64,000 nucleotides of DNA from Doryteuthis pealeii (lineage: Eukaryota > Mollusca > Cephalopoda > Myopsida > Loliginidae): the NCBI GenBank assembly GCA_023376005.1, contig CM042152.1, forward strand, positions 87,087,262 to 87,151,261, in the 5' to 3' direction. Under the pieces are notes generated by a model. The model saw only the letters and a list, made by a program, of their open reading frames with translations. It had not been told where the DNA came from and searched no databases. The translations under genes were made by a program, and so were the position numbers. Shown piece after piece: positions 20,615 through 30,940 of the stretch. Position 1 is the stretch's first letter, and each line of letters begins with the position of its first letter.

Positions 20615-21464
20615 TTGTACCTGTTTCCCTTTAGTTTATGATGTTTGGGGTTGAGCATTTACCTGTCACTATAAAGCCATTCCAAAACACAGAAAATGTA
20701 GAATGAGGCATTTCTGATCAAAAACTTGAGGAGACGCAAAAAATCAATTTCTCAGCAACAGGTTAGAAATGGTTATTGATGTTTTTCATATAGCTCCATT
20801 TTAGTTTCATGCGTGGGTGGGGACATTTCTCTCTCTCTCTCTGTGGTGTAGTGCTACTTAAGTGTAATGCTCTCTACATCCTTCCCTGAACATAGCATTG
20901 CCCCACCCCCCAACACACCCATTAATGCATAAATGCAACTTCTCCTCCTCCTACTCTGTATAGAGACTTTTCTCCCTCTCCTGTAAACCATCAAAATATT
21001 TATCCCCCACCCCTGCTCTTACTTGCTGCTAGTAGTTGCAAGAAAGAGGATTGATGAAAACTGGCATGGGTGGGGGTGGGGGGTGAAGACGGTGGGAGAG
21101 GGACAACTTATGTAATCAGTTTCTTTTCAGACTTGGAGAAGCAGATTACAATTAAAATATATAGACAATGTTTTTAGAATAACTAAGCACAAAAACTTGA
21201 TAGGAGACTTTTATTTATTTTCATACTGTTCTACCCATAGAGGGTTATCACAATTCTTCAGCTACCCTTAATCAGGTGGAGTGCACACCTGGGTAGCAAT
21301 TTGGACATTTTAAGTGGCCACTTTATTTCCCTTTAGAGGAAAGTGTCAACTTAAGTATAAGAGGTTGATAGAAGAAGAGATAAGAGAGACCCAAAGTTAA
21401 AAACCCAAAGGAAAGATGACCCAGATATAAATCAAAAGAATGAGAATAACATGTAAACCTGAAA
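20615..21464. other. No gene recognised
   Basis: Mixed-composition sequence with C-rich patches (20890-21020). A short stretch GGGTAGCAATTTGGACA near 21292 resembles the terminal-repeat motif of the neighbouring transposon (GGGTAGCAATTTTTG). Confidence 0.4.
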
Positions 21465-21835
21465 AGGTAATTTATGAGGAAGTGCATCCGGTCTCCTGCC
21501 TCAAAAATTGCTACCCGGTGACTATCAAAATAACAACCCCAACTCATCGTAATTCTTGTTTATTTATCGTAATTTGTTGTAATTCTTGTTTAGATATGAA
21601 GATGGATATATAGTTTGGAATAGACTAAGATAGATAGATAAACAAACAAAATAATATAGATAGATACGAACAAATGGAGATGGATAGATATTTTCGACAA
21701 GTAAATGTAATTGGGTGGGTCGCATCTTTTTTTGTCGTAATTCTTGTTTATTTAAACTAACAACAAGACATTAAACAAACATGAATAAAAAAAATCTTAG
21801 TATTTAAAGTAATATAGATAAATATGAACAAATTG

Positions 21836-21876
<41 letters not shown>

Positions 21877-21983
21877 TGAAGATGGATAGTTTTGAATAGA
21901 CTGAGCTGGATCATTATTCTAATAGTCACCGGGTAGCAATTTTTGAGGCAGGAGACTGGGACGCACTTCCTCATAAATTACCT
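21465..21983. mobile_element. DNA transposon with ~70-bp terminal inverted repeats
   Basis: The left end AGGTAATTTATGAGGAAGTG and the right end match as inverted repeats over about 70 bp with few changes. The flanks carry a perfect CTGAAA (21459-21464 and 21984-21989). The 519-bp element has no transposase ORF; its interior includes a (GATA)n tract (21836-21876). A truncated relative lies at about 60964-61254. It is non-autonomous. Superfamily is not assigned: the TSD could be 6 bp, or 8 bp with one mismatch. Confidence 0.85.
21836..21876. repeat. (GATA)n microsatellite
   Basis: About ten GATA units inside the transposon; the related copy at 61.17 kb has only two or three, so the tract expanded after the copies separated. 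Confidence 0.95.
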
Positions 21984-22140
21984 CTGAAAAAATGAGTTCC
22001 ATTCAAAATTCCCTGAAGATTAACAAATACAATGCACATCTGAGGAAAGTGGAAGACTAGATCAGTTATTATGATATGATTAAAAAAAATAACTTCGGCT
22101 AATTCCCCAAATAATTCAAACACACATTATTATTATTATT

Positions 22141-22945
22141 ATTTCACACCAACGTTAGCTGATGGACTTTCACTGGAGTTTGAGTGACAACAAGTTTCGT
22201 CAGTTTCTCTGAATGTTTGAGATGAGGCTTGAAGATTAGTATTATCTGTGTTATTCAGACTATTGTCCCCATCTTCATTATTATTTGTACAACGTTTCAG
22301 CCATTATGCCTTCCGACCTTCTTCAGGTATTCCTTTTCGGACTCGGGAACCTTCTTTTCGAACTCAGGAACTTTCTTGTCGTAATCCTGAGCCATCACGG
22401 AACTTTGAACCTAACCCTTTATTTACCCCCATGGACTAAATAAAGGATTAGGTTCAAAGTTAGGTGATGGCTCCCGATTACGACAAGAAAGTTCCCGAGT
22501 TCGAAAAGAAGGTTCCCGAATCCGAGAAGGTTTCTGAGTCTGAGAAGGTTCCTGAGTCCAACAAGAAATACCTGAAGAAGGCCGGAGGGCATATCGGCCA
22601 AAACATTGTACAAATAACAATGAAGATGGGGACAATAGTCCGAATAATGCAGATAATACTAAGTTTCCTCAGGTCTCCAGGACTCTCCTGAATATTCCAA
22701 CTGATTTCAATAATGCTGTTGTCTGGATGGTCTCGATTCTTCCTCTGATATTCAATACCTCAAGTCTTTTTTCTAAGCTTTTGGGGACCGTTACTAGTGC
22801 CCCAAGTACTATTGGTATCACTTTCACCTTCATATTCCAGTTTTTTCAATTCTCTTGTGTGGTCTAGGTATTTGTCTATCTTTTTGTTTTCTTTCATCTT
22901 TACCCTGTGATCTGCTGGAACTACAAAATCTACCAGATGACCACT
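22141..22945 (-). pseudogene. LINE family G 3' end, interrupted by a D element
   Basis: Minus-strand copy of the last ~330 bp of LINE G (the segment encoding KYLD-like and VGALGTVPK-like residues, ending in the untranslated CTGGAGTC...TTAGCTG region). It parallels 5311-5640 and 23.88-24.19 kb. A complete D insertion (22199-22660) splits it at AAGTTTC. Stops and frameshifts occur throughout. Confidence 0.75.
22199..22660. mobile_element. Family D foldback, large copy
   Basis: TSD AAGTTTC (22192-22198 and 22661-22667) inside LINE G. Order: leader (GTCAGTTTCTCTGAATG...), an antisense copy of the body and 3' end (to about 22435), then a sense copy (to 22660). The arms are ~215 bp each and meet at CCCATGGACTAAATAAAGG. 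The sense arm keeps an open frame (22464-22691) with a DYDKKVPEFEKKVPESEK-type repeat. Confidence 0.85.
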
Positions 22946-22959
22946 ACTATTATTATTAT

Positions 22960-23874
22960 TATTATTACTATTATTATTTATACTACTACTACCTTAACTA
23001 CTAGAATGTAGAAGTTTTGCAATATTTTGATAACATAAAGCACAATTCAACTTTTGCCAAGAATATGAAGGTGACGAATTATACTGGATACTCTCCACTG
23101 CTACTTGCTGGCTTTGATTGACTTGGAGCATAGTCTCGGATTGCATGGTTTTAGACCTACCTGACCTTGCCCAATCGTTGGAATTGTTGCAACAATATAT
23201 TTTGCTGGAACATTAAGTTCTGCTTCCTCAAGCCGTTATTCAATAAAGGCTTGAGGAAGTGGAAAACATTCCAGTGAAATGTACTACACATTTTTGTTTG
23301 AGTTTTGTTCTTTCATTCCTTATTTTACCTCATTCTGTCGGATTCATTCCAATCCCATTTTCCTCATCATATATATATATATATATATATATAGGCACAT
23401 CTGAATAGAAGCATCAATATCATCATGGACTGATGAAATGCTAATTAGAATCCATCACTCCCTCCTAAGTAGAAGCATCAATATCATCATGGACTACTGT
23501 TCATGATTTATTTAGTTATAAATTATATATAAATTTAGTTATAGTATTTTTCTGTATTCTTTGCAAGATGAAAATCTTAAGCACTGGTCAGGACTTCTTT
23601 AAAAAAGCATTGAATTTTTTTTACTGTACTGTAATTAACAAATTGTTGCTTTGGCCCAGTTTGAACCCATAAAACATATTTTCTGAATCAAACTCTGTTG
23701 CACATTCACATGTGCAGCATTTACACAAGGTGAAGCAATGCATAATGTGTCAGCAGAGCAAGTACCATGATACCATCAGCCACAGAATGTCATGTGATAT
23801 ACCCAGCGCAAACTAGCACATGCCAAAATATTGCAGAACTTTTTACTCACCTTAGAATTAATCTAAATCTATAT
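22960..23874. other. No gene; small hairpin and short direct repeat
   Basis: A perfect 12-bp hairpin (CTTCCTCAAGCC/GGCTTGAGGAAG, about 23222-23259), a (TA)n run at 23369-23394 and a ~26-bp direct repeat (TAGAAGCATCAATATCATCA at about 23407 and 23471). An (ATT)n run lies near 22950-22985. Confidence 0.6.
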
Positions 23875-24190
23875 GAGTTTTTTGCACCAGTTTTAACTGA
23901 TGATTTTTCACTGAAGTCAAGTGACAGCAAGTCTTCTCAAGTCTCTCAGACTCTTCTACATTTTCTAGCTTATTATAACAGTGCTGTGATCTAATCTCAA
24001 CACTTCCTCTGGTCTCTAGTTCACCCAATCTCTTTCCAGGCCTTTGTGGACCATTCCAACAGCACCAACTATAACTGGTATCACCATCACATTCAGGTTC
24101 TACAAGATCTAGGTATTTGTCTATCTTTTTATTTTTATTTTATTTTTACTCTATGTTTCTCTGGAACGGCAAAATCCACTAAATGAAATA
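23875..24190 (-). pseudogene. LINE family G 3' end fragment
   Basis: Third copy of the G 3' end on the minus strand, recognised by the tail (TGCACCAG...TAACTGATGA...TTCACTGAAGTC) and the coding landmarks shared with 26.75-27.02 kb. Heavily mutated. Confidence 0.65.
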
Positions 24191-24199
24191 ATAGTATTA

Positions 24200-24575
24200 T
24201 GTTTATAAAACAACTGCAGCAGAGAAGCCAGACAATACAACTGGAAGAAATAAACTAAAAAATATTGACTAAGAAAATTGAGATTCAGAAGATACCGGAA
24301 CAGGATTCAAAAATACAAATGAAATAGGATATTCTGAAAAATTCTACCAACAAGTCAATGGAGAAAGCATGAAGAAAATTAAGCAATTTGATGCATATGA
24401 AAGAAAACATTTCTGGAGCAAAATATGTGAACTGAAACAACAGAAAGGCTAAATGGTTTTAATGACATGAAAAATGAATTACAAAGAATATAGTTAGCCT
24501 GGAGGCTAAAATAATGAAAAGCCGCCAGTTAGACCTGATATGAAAAACTTGCAAGGAGTAGAATAATTTTAACTA
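24200..24575 (+). pseudogene. LINE family G, region upstream of reverse transcriptase
   Basis: Plus-strand translation in shifting frames gives RRYRNRIQKYK (stop) NRIF, then KFYQQVNGES, then a KHFWSKICELKQQK segment. This order (basic RRY...RxxQY..N..F, FYxxLxG, FWxxIW) is typical of the segment before the RT domain of R2/R4-type LINEs. Stops and frameshifts throughout. A short A/T-rich end containing the D5 target site follows. Confidence 0.55.
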
Positions 24576-24591
24576 GTATTTTCTTTCATTT

Positions 24592-25109
24592 CTCTGAATG
24601 TTTGAGATGAGGCTTGAAGATTAGTATTATCTGTGTTATTCGGACTATTGTCCCCATCTTCATTGTTATTTGTACAACGTTTTGGCCGATATGCCCTCCG
24701 GCCTTCTTCAGGTATTTCTTGTTGGACTCGGGAACCTTCTCGGACTCAGGAACCTTCTTTTAGAACTCGGGAATTTTCTAGTCATAATCGGGAGCCATCA
24801 CGGAACTTTGAACCTAACCCTTTATTTAGTCCACGGGGGTATCCAGTTCTCATTCTGCTAACCATAGCTGGGGTAGGAGTTGTGTTAATTATTTTTCTAA
24901 CTGCCTTCACTCAGATTGAACTCGGGTTCCAGAGATAACTGTCACTTAGAACTGTCTTAACCTAACTACCTCATCCACTAGGCCATGTGTCCAATTGGTT
25001 CCCGAGTCCGACAAGAAATACCTGAAGAAGGCCGGAGGGTATATTGGCCGAAACGTTGTACAAATAACAATGAAGATGGGGACAATAGTCCGAATAACGC
25101 AGATAATAC
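24592..25109. mobile_element. Family D foldback containing a tRNA-like head
   Basis: Perfect 15-bp TSD TATTTTCTTTCATTT (24577-24591 and 25110-25124). Order: leader; complete antisense copy (3' end, 18-bp repeats, body) ending in a tRNA-like head on the minus strand at about 24905-24990 (A box TGGCCTAGTGGATGAGG, B box CCCGAGTTCAATCTG); then a 5'-truncated sense copy from GGTTCCCGAGTCCGACAAG. This is the best evidence that D is a pol III-type SINE. Confidence 0.85.
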
Positions 25110-25230
25110 TATTTTCTTTCATTTTTAAAATCTTAGTTATTTTTTCTAATTCCACTCATTTGGGCCATTGTTTCTATGATAGTGAGGTACTGCATGTATT
25201 TGATATGATAATAAATTATAAGCTCTAAGT

Positions 25231-25530
25231 TGTAGAATAATCAAGCTAAGTTCCAATTACTGTCGAATTGGTAAGACACAGCAACAAAGAGTCGTAACTG
25301 AATACGAACCTATCTTGCTGCAACCCTACTGCAGAATGACAGGGTATTTATGAAACTCGACAACATCATAGAAACCAAGCAGCCAATCAGAACTCAAGGA
25401 ATGGAATCACCCAAATACATGAATGGGCTATTCTTGATTTCCATAAATACCAACTGTCTTGGACACTGCTTCAATTGTGCTTAGCCAGTTGCTGTTTTTC
25501 AAACTAACAGTAGACTGACTGACCGCAATA
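25231..25530. mobile_element. Family H element, longer copy
   Basis: Starts with the terminal motif TGTAGAATAATCAAGCTAAG and shares its first ~80 bp with the 109-bp element at 5652. The following ~200 bp (CAAGCAGCCAATCAG, GGAATGGAATCACCCAAAT, AGTAGACTGACT) recur at 35.9-36.07 kb. The opposite terminal repeat is not visible, so this copy is probably truncated next to the tRNA-like SINE head. Confidence 0.6.
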
Positions 25531-25616
25531 GGTTCAAATTCATGCCCTCTTTTGCCTCAGAGAACTCTGGTTATCTGCTATCAGCTGCTTTACCAACTAA
25601 GCTATGAGAACCATTG
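25527..25616 (-). mobile_element. tRNA-like SINE head
   Basis: Minus-strand reading has a good A box (TAGCTTAGTTGGTAAAGC) and a B-box-like GAATTTGAACC. The body of the element is not identified, so the family is uncertain. Confidence 0.55.
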
Positions 25617-25934
25617 GTATTCCAAAAGTCTAAATCATGCCTATAACTCATCCTCTACTTGATCTTCCATTTACTGCTATTGGTTTTACACTAGTAGGGA
25701 TAATAGCATATTTTCTTTTTTTTTTAAATTTTCAGTTAAAGCTTTGTCAATCATTACTATTAATTTTGAGAACTTATTCTTATTGTTCCAATCCAATAGG
25801 TTTCTGTCAGCTCTTAATAGTTTCTGATAATTCTTTTGTGTTATTAATCATTCCTAGAATTTTATTTTATCTTTAAGTCTTAGTTGCTTTTCATTACAAC
25901 TTACTCAGGTTATAACTCTCCAACAATTGGGAAC

Positions 25935-27045
25935 CATGCAGGTCAGAAATTGACCAAAGAACGAGAAAGTTTGACAGATTGACCAAAGAATGAGAAAGTT
26001 AATGACCATGCACAAGGCTCTTCACCCTAGAGACGATAGAGATAGATTATATGTGCCAAGAAAGGAAGGGGGAAGAGGTCTTGCCAACATAGAGGAATGC
26101 GTAGAAACCACAATCCAACAACTTGAAGATTACACAAGAAAGAGCAAAGACAAACTACTTATGGCGGCCAACAATAGTAGAGGTGACAGATGGACAAACA
26201 GAAAAACAACAAAGACTAGAAAACAAAAATGGGAAGAAAAACAATTATATGGATACTTCAAACAACAAATCAAGGAGGTTGCACATGGAAAGACCTGGAC
26301 ATGGTTAAGAAAGGGAAACCTCAAAAGAGAAACAGAATCATTGCTGCACAAAATAATGCCATAAAGACAAACTATATCAAAGCGAAAATTGATAGGACCC
26401 AACAAAATAGTAAATGTAGACTTTGCGGGAATAGAGATGAGACTGTAAACCATATACTCTGTGAATGTAGCAAACTAGCACAACAAGAATACAAAACTAG
26501 ACACGACTGGGTTGAGAAGGTGATTCACTGGGAATTATGCAAAAAATCAGATTTTGACCATACAACAAAATAGTATATGCATAAACCAGAATCTGTTCTT
26601 GAGAATGAAACACATAAAATTCTCTAGGACTTTGAAATAAAAACAGATCACCTTATCCTAGCAAGAAGACCAGACCTAGTGTTGATAAACAAAAAAGAAA
26701 GAACTTGTCAACTAGTGGATTTTGCAGTGCCAGCAGATCACAGGGTGAAGCTAAAGGAAAAGGAAAAAATGGACAAATATTTGGACCTTGCCAGAGAACT
26801 GAAAAAGTTATTGAAAGTGAAAGTGATATCAACTGTAGTTGGTGCACTTGGAACAGTCCCAAAAGGATTGGAAAAGGGTCTGGAAAGTTTGGAAATCAGA
26901 GGAAGGATTGAAACCATTCAGAACACTGCACTGCTGCAATCTGCCAGATTACTCAGAAGAGTCCTGGAGACCTGAGGAGACTTGCTGTCACTCAGACTCC
27001 AGTGAAAGACCATCAGCTAATGCTGATGTGAAAACTCAAAAGGAG
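25935..27045 (+). pseudogene. R2-like LINE (family G), C-terminal third of the polyprotein
   Basis: The best LINE coding remnant here. Domains in order: a post-RT block (RKLMTMHKALHPRDD, about 25990-26035; GGRGL, about 26070); a basic region; a CCHC knuckle CRLCGNRDETVNHILCEC (about 26413-26466); SKLAQQEYKTRHDWVEKVIHW; then, after a stop, RRPDLVLI (about 26667) and VDFAVPADHRVK (about 26717), followed by a KEKEKMDKYLDLAREL segment and VGALGTVPKG. In R2/R4-type elements a zinc knuckle followed by RPD...D/E residues forms a restriction-like endonuclease that nicks the target. There is a frameshift near 26360 and stops at about 26571 and 26625. The RT domain is absent. The clade is inferred from motif order. 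Confidence 0.85.
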
Positions 27046-27642
27046 CAAATAACAATAATGGATAAGCTCTTCTTTTTCTGCTTTGGGGAAGTCTAGTTAA
27101 ACACACTAACTGCCCTATCAATTGAGCCATTAGTTTATAAAAGCCCCAATCAAATCTATAAACTTATCCTTTATTTTGTTCTTCAATCTCTCTCAGCACC
27201 ATATTTGTTATGATTTTTTAGTGTTATTACTTTATTATCTTGGAATAAGAAAAAAATCTACAGGGAACTACACAGGAATGTACTTAAGATGAAAGAAAGT
27301 GCATATATAGATTTGTCTCCCACTCCCAGCAAAAAAAATAAGTCAAAATAAAGTAAAAGTAAGTAAACCTACTGTGAAGGTTAATACCATGTAAAGGCCT
27401 GTGATCAGTAGAAAGAGAAAAGTAAATAATAGCTACTAAGATCTTCCATATAAAAAATTGATAATCATTTTTATAATATTTTTTAAACGTATTTAGTTTT
27501 TTTTTATTCTCTGGTGAAAAATGTTTCACATGAATATGAGATTTTGGCACATGGGCCTGTGAATGGTTTAATGAAAGAATGTCAAGAATAACACTCCAGG
27601 ATTATATATAATTTACCCCCGAAGAAAAAGAAAAAAAATTTT
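27046..27642. other. AT-rich sequence; weak tRNA-like remnant near 27070-27145
   Basis: The stretch 27095-27145 has an A-box-like order on the minus strand; the rest is unrecognised. Confidence 0.35.
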
Positions 27643-27654
27643 TGATTGTAGTAG

Positions 27655-28257
27655 TTGGTTTGTTTGGTTTGGTTTGTTTTACGGCATATCAACCTCAGTG
27701 GGTCATTTAATGCCGATAAAGTTTTGAAATAAATCAATTCTTAATGGATAATACAATTTTTTTATAAATACATTTTTCTATTTAAACCATAGATGGGACC
27801 TAACAGGTACTACCACTCTGGGTCAGAGTGGACCAGGGAGCAATGGTGATGAAGGGGTGCTCCACATTCCCCAAACCTCCAAAACTGGAACCTCACCATC
27901 AGATAGAGTTTAACGTCATTCCCAGGACATGTAGACCCGCAGCCACCACCTTCTAGCACCCATATGATAAAAAGGGGTTGGGGCTTGCCATAAGGGCAAT
28001 AGGGTTGGGAAAATCATATAGGTGCTAGGGCTTGACATGACCAGCCGATTGATCGGAGGGGGCCTCTCCGACTGCCCGTCTAGCCCAAGATAGGGCCAAA
28101 GTGGAGTATTGCATGTCATGAACTGCTCATCCACCTGGGCTCTATCCTTAAGCATCACGGGTCGTGACCCACGGCCAACAGGTGGCCCCATTAGGGGAGT
28201 CTTACCGCTCTGCAGAGGTGCAGTCGGTGCATTCTAACGCCCCAGCCGACAGGGCGG
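27655..28257 (-). mobile_element. Family C retroposon, full length (603 bp)
   Basis: Flanked by a 12-bp TSD TGATTGTAGTAG (27643-27654 and 28258-28269). On the minus strand it runs from CCGCCCTGTCGGCTGGGGCG (5' end) to GGTTGATATGCCGTAAAACA and a CAAAC-rich tail (3' end). No ORF spans it. With 42460-43045 and 46820-47413 it defines the full family: same 5' end, different TSDs. Whether the 5' end carries pol III boxes is unclear; I see no convincing B box. Confidence 0.9.
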
Positions 28258-28380
28258 TGATTGTAGTAGATCCAATGAGAGAAAAGTAAATATTTTATGA
28301 TAAAAAAGGTCTGCAAAATTATTTTACTGGGCAAAACGTGTCTTAGATTCTTTCAAATCCTATTCAAGCTGATATGTTGA

Positions 28381-28622
28381 CCAGAGTTCAAATCCTGTAT
28401 GAGGCTGTCTGCATTTCACATAGCACTAATACACTAATACCCTTGAGAAATGTATCCAACTATTCTCCCTTCAGCTATGTCTACATAGTAGGGCAGACTG
28501 GGTTCTTTAACCTTGGTACAGCAACCCGTCTAGGAGAAGGAAAACTGAATTCAAACCTGTTAAACTCCGCTTAAGAATGACCTTGTGTCACATCCTATTT
28601 GTGTGGAGGGGTTGGTAAATAT
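28381..28622 (+). mobile_element. SINE family A, head truncated
   Basis: Begins at the B box (GAGTTCAAATCC), continues through the family A body and the ordinary tail (TTAACTCCGCTTAAGAATG, TGTCACATCCTATTTG). Confidence 0.85.
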
Positions 28623-28975
28623 TTATATATATATATAAGTATAGGCATGTCTGGGTGTGTGGGTGGTCATAAAAGAGTCACATTGGCTAATTCCAGTTGA
28701 TTGATATCTAGTCTGTGTTTATTTCTGCGGATTTTTTTAATCTGCTTTTCCCCTCCTTTTCTTGTCTGGTACATATGTTTGCTTCTAGTAAGTTTGTGTG
28801 TATATATGTATATATTTTGTGTTTGTGTAAGAAAATTCAATGAGTGTATGTACTTGTGTGTGTCCTGGTAATTGCTTTATATTTATATACATAAACAAGA
28901 ATAAGTACGGGTATATATATATATATATATATATACCTGTACAAGTATTTGCAAATTTTCTTTTTTTTGTGATTA

Positions 28976-29016
<41 letters not shown>

Positions 29017-29215
29017 TCTATAATGTATGCTAACACTTAAGTATTGTAGATAAAATGATTAGAATGTTCTTTTTAATCAATAAGTGTAGATTTAAGTGAA
29101 TACTAAGAAAACAAATTTTGTGTGATTATTTTAGCCAGAAAATAAAATTCCTGTGTAATATGGAAGTACTATAGTAGTATCACAACTAGATCTTTAATTA
29201 TTTTTTACGTTAAAT

Positions 29216-29217
<2 letters not shown>
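28623..29217. repeat. AT-rich sequence with two (TA)n tracts
   Basis: (TA)n at 28909-28935 and 28975-29011; no gene seen. Confidence 0.8.

Positions 29218-29259
<42 letters not shown>
29218..29259. repeat. (TA)n microsatellite
   Basis: Left border of the A' SINE. Confidence 0.95.
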
Positions 29260-29260
<1 letters not shown>

Positions 29261-29261
<1 letters not shown>

Positions 29262-29662
29262 GGACTCTCTCGTCGATTTTCGACACATGAGAGTTCATAC
29301 ATACAATGAACTCCCACACAGGGATTTGTTTATATTGGTGAAGGCTTGTGTTGGACCATCCACACTTTTTGGCACAGTCAATAGGAAAGAATTGGTGCAT
29401 CAAGGGTTGCCACACACCCAATCAACGACCGACCTCAGGAATTTTGAATTCAGAGTTATCCCTCTCCTAGACTGGTTACCTACCCAAGGCTAAAGGGACC
29501 AGTCTGCCCTACTATTTAACACATAGCTGGAGGGAGGATATATGGATTCATACCTTTCCCAAGGGTTTTAGCACTATGTGAAATGCCAACAGTTTCATCT
29601 AGGAATTGAACTCGATTCGACAAGTCCATTTCCAACGACTCTAACCACTAGCCCACGCACCT

Positions 29663-29664
<2 letters not shown>
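29261..29664 (-). mobile_element. SINE family A with the alternative 3' tail (A')
   Basis: Second long-form copy, collinear with 19654-20052. The tRNA-like head is at the right end (CACGCACCTCC on plus). It is bordered on both sides by (TA)n (29218-29259 and 29665-29699). Confidence 0.85.

Positions 29665-29699
<35 letters not shown>
29665..29699. repeat. (TA)n microsatellite
   Basis: Lies between the SINE head and the Penelope endonuclease fragment. Confidence 0.95.
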
Positions 29700-29701
<2 letters not shown>

Positions 29702-30075
29702 ATAGCGCTAACATCATATACTATATATACTGCACACAATGCAGAAATAGCGGATATGTGGGAGAAACATCAACACCCTTTAGACTAAGACTAAATAACC
29801 ACAAATCCACTATAAATCTCAAATCCCCGCATAGTACAATAGCACTTCATTTTAACACCTTATCACACAACCTTACACACCTCAAATGCATTTAATTAGA
29901 ACACGCATTTCCAACAACGCAATCTAGAAAACAATCAGAAACTAAATGGATTCTAAAATTACAAACGCACATGAAGGGATTGAACGCAGACATTGGAATT
30001 CTCCGTTATTATAAATATTTCACCGACGCTGCCACTATCGATAACAACAGAGACAAGGAAGCCGTTAAACAGTAA
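29699..30075 (+). pseudogene. Penelope-like retroelement, GIY-YIG endonuclease fragment
   Basis: Translates to the C-terminal endonuclease of a Penelope-like element. Seen in order: NIIYYIYCTQC (first strand of the GIY-YIG fold with the usual CxxC), YVGET (second strand), RLRLNNH (helix with the catalytic-type Arg), HFNTLSH, then after a stop at 29893-29895 the conserved ending KWILKLQTHMKGLN (compare the WIxxLxTxxPxGLN ending known in the family), and a final stop at 30073-30075. Everything upstream, including the RT, is missing and replaced by (TA)n. The single internal stop suggests a fairly recent loss. In Penelope elements this domain cuts target DNA. Confidence 0.85.
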
Positions 30076-30431
30076 TAACATTCATTTGATAACGGTATCT
30101 AACGAACCTGAAAATTTGACAAAAAATAATTAAAAAAAATAAGTGAAAATACAATACTCCATAATATCGAGTTCATTCATTTATATATTTTTAATGCTTC
30201 ATAATAACACCCAACTTTTAAAAAACATTTTTTTTAAATATATATATATATATATGTATATGTGTGCAAGTGTGAATCAGCGTGGATAGTAATGAATTGT
30301 TAGTCAGAAATGACAAACTGACATTTGCAACACTAATAAAGGAATGAATCTAATCCTTCCTGTATTCTGTTGCAAAGCCAGTTACATAAGTACATAAATA
30401 ATGAAGTATTTCAATAATTATTTGATTCTAG

Positions 30432-30433
<2 letters not shown>
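30076..30433. other. AT-rich 3' flank of the Penelope fragment
   Basis: Possibly 3' untranslated sequence of the element followed by (TA)n near 30236-30255. No further motif recognised. Confidence 0.4.

Positions 30434-30472
<39 letters not shown>
30434..30472. repeat. (TA)n microsatellite
   Basis: AT dinucleotides. Confidence 0.95.
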
Positions 30473-30475
<3 letters not shown>

Positions 30476-30670
30476 GCGTGTCTATGTCCCTATGTGAGTA
30501 CATATATACATATATGTTCCCACAGTGTATGGTTAACATTATCTTACTTGGTAAGACTGTAATAAGTCAATATATACAGTATCATTAGGAGAGTGCTTAA
30601 TATCTGTGATAGAATGATATCAATAAGAAAAAATATATATTATATATATATATATATATACATATACACA

Positions 30671-30692
30671 ATTAAACAAAAAATGTATGTAC

Positions 30693-30741
<49 letters not shown>

Positions 30742-30764
30742 TTAGTACATATATTTTTGTTTAA
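30671..30764. repeat. Hairpin with a (TA)n centre
   Basis: Arms ATTAAACAAAAAATGTATGT...TAAA and the inverted TTTA...GTTTAAT surround a long (TA)n core (about 30697-30736). Confidence 0.8.
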
Positions 30765-30940
30765 TGATACTGAATTCATTATCAGTCAATGTCACCATGT
30801 ACAAATGTACACAATTAATTTGCAAAGATATTACTTTGTTAAAAGTTTTCTTAAATTAGGTTTCGGCCTAAGAATGGCCATGTTAGTTAAAAAAATAAAA
30901 TGAAACTTTCATCTTACTGACGTCAATCTTTTAATATATG

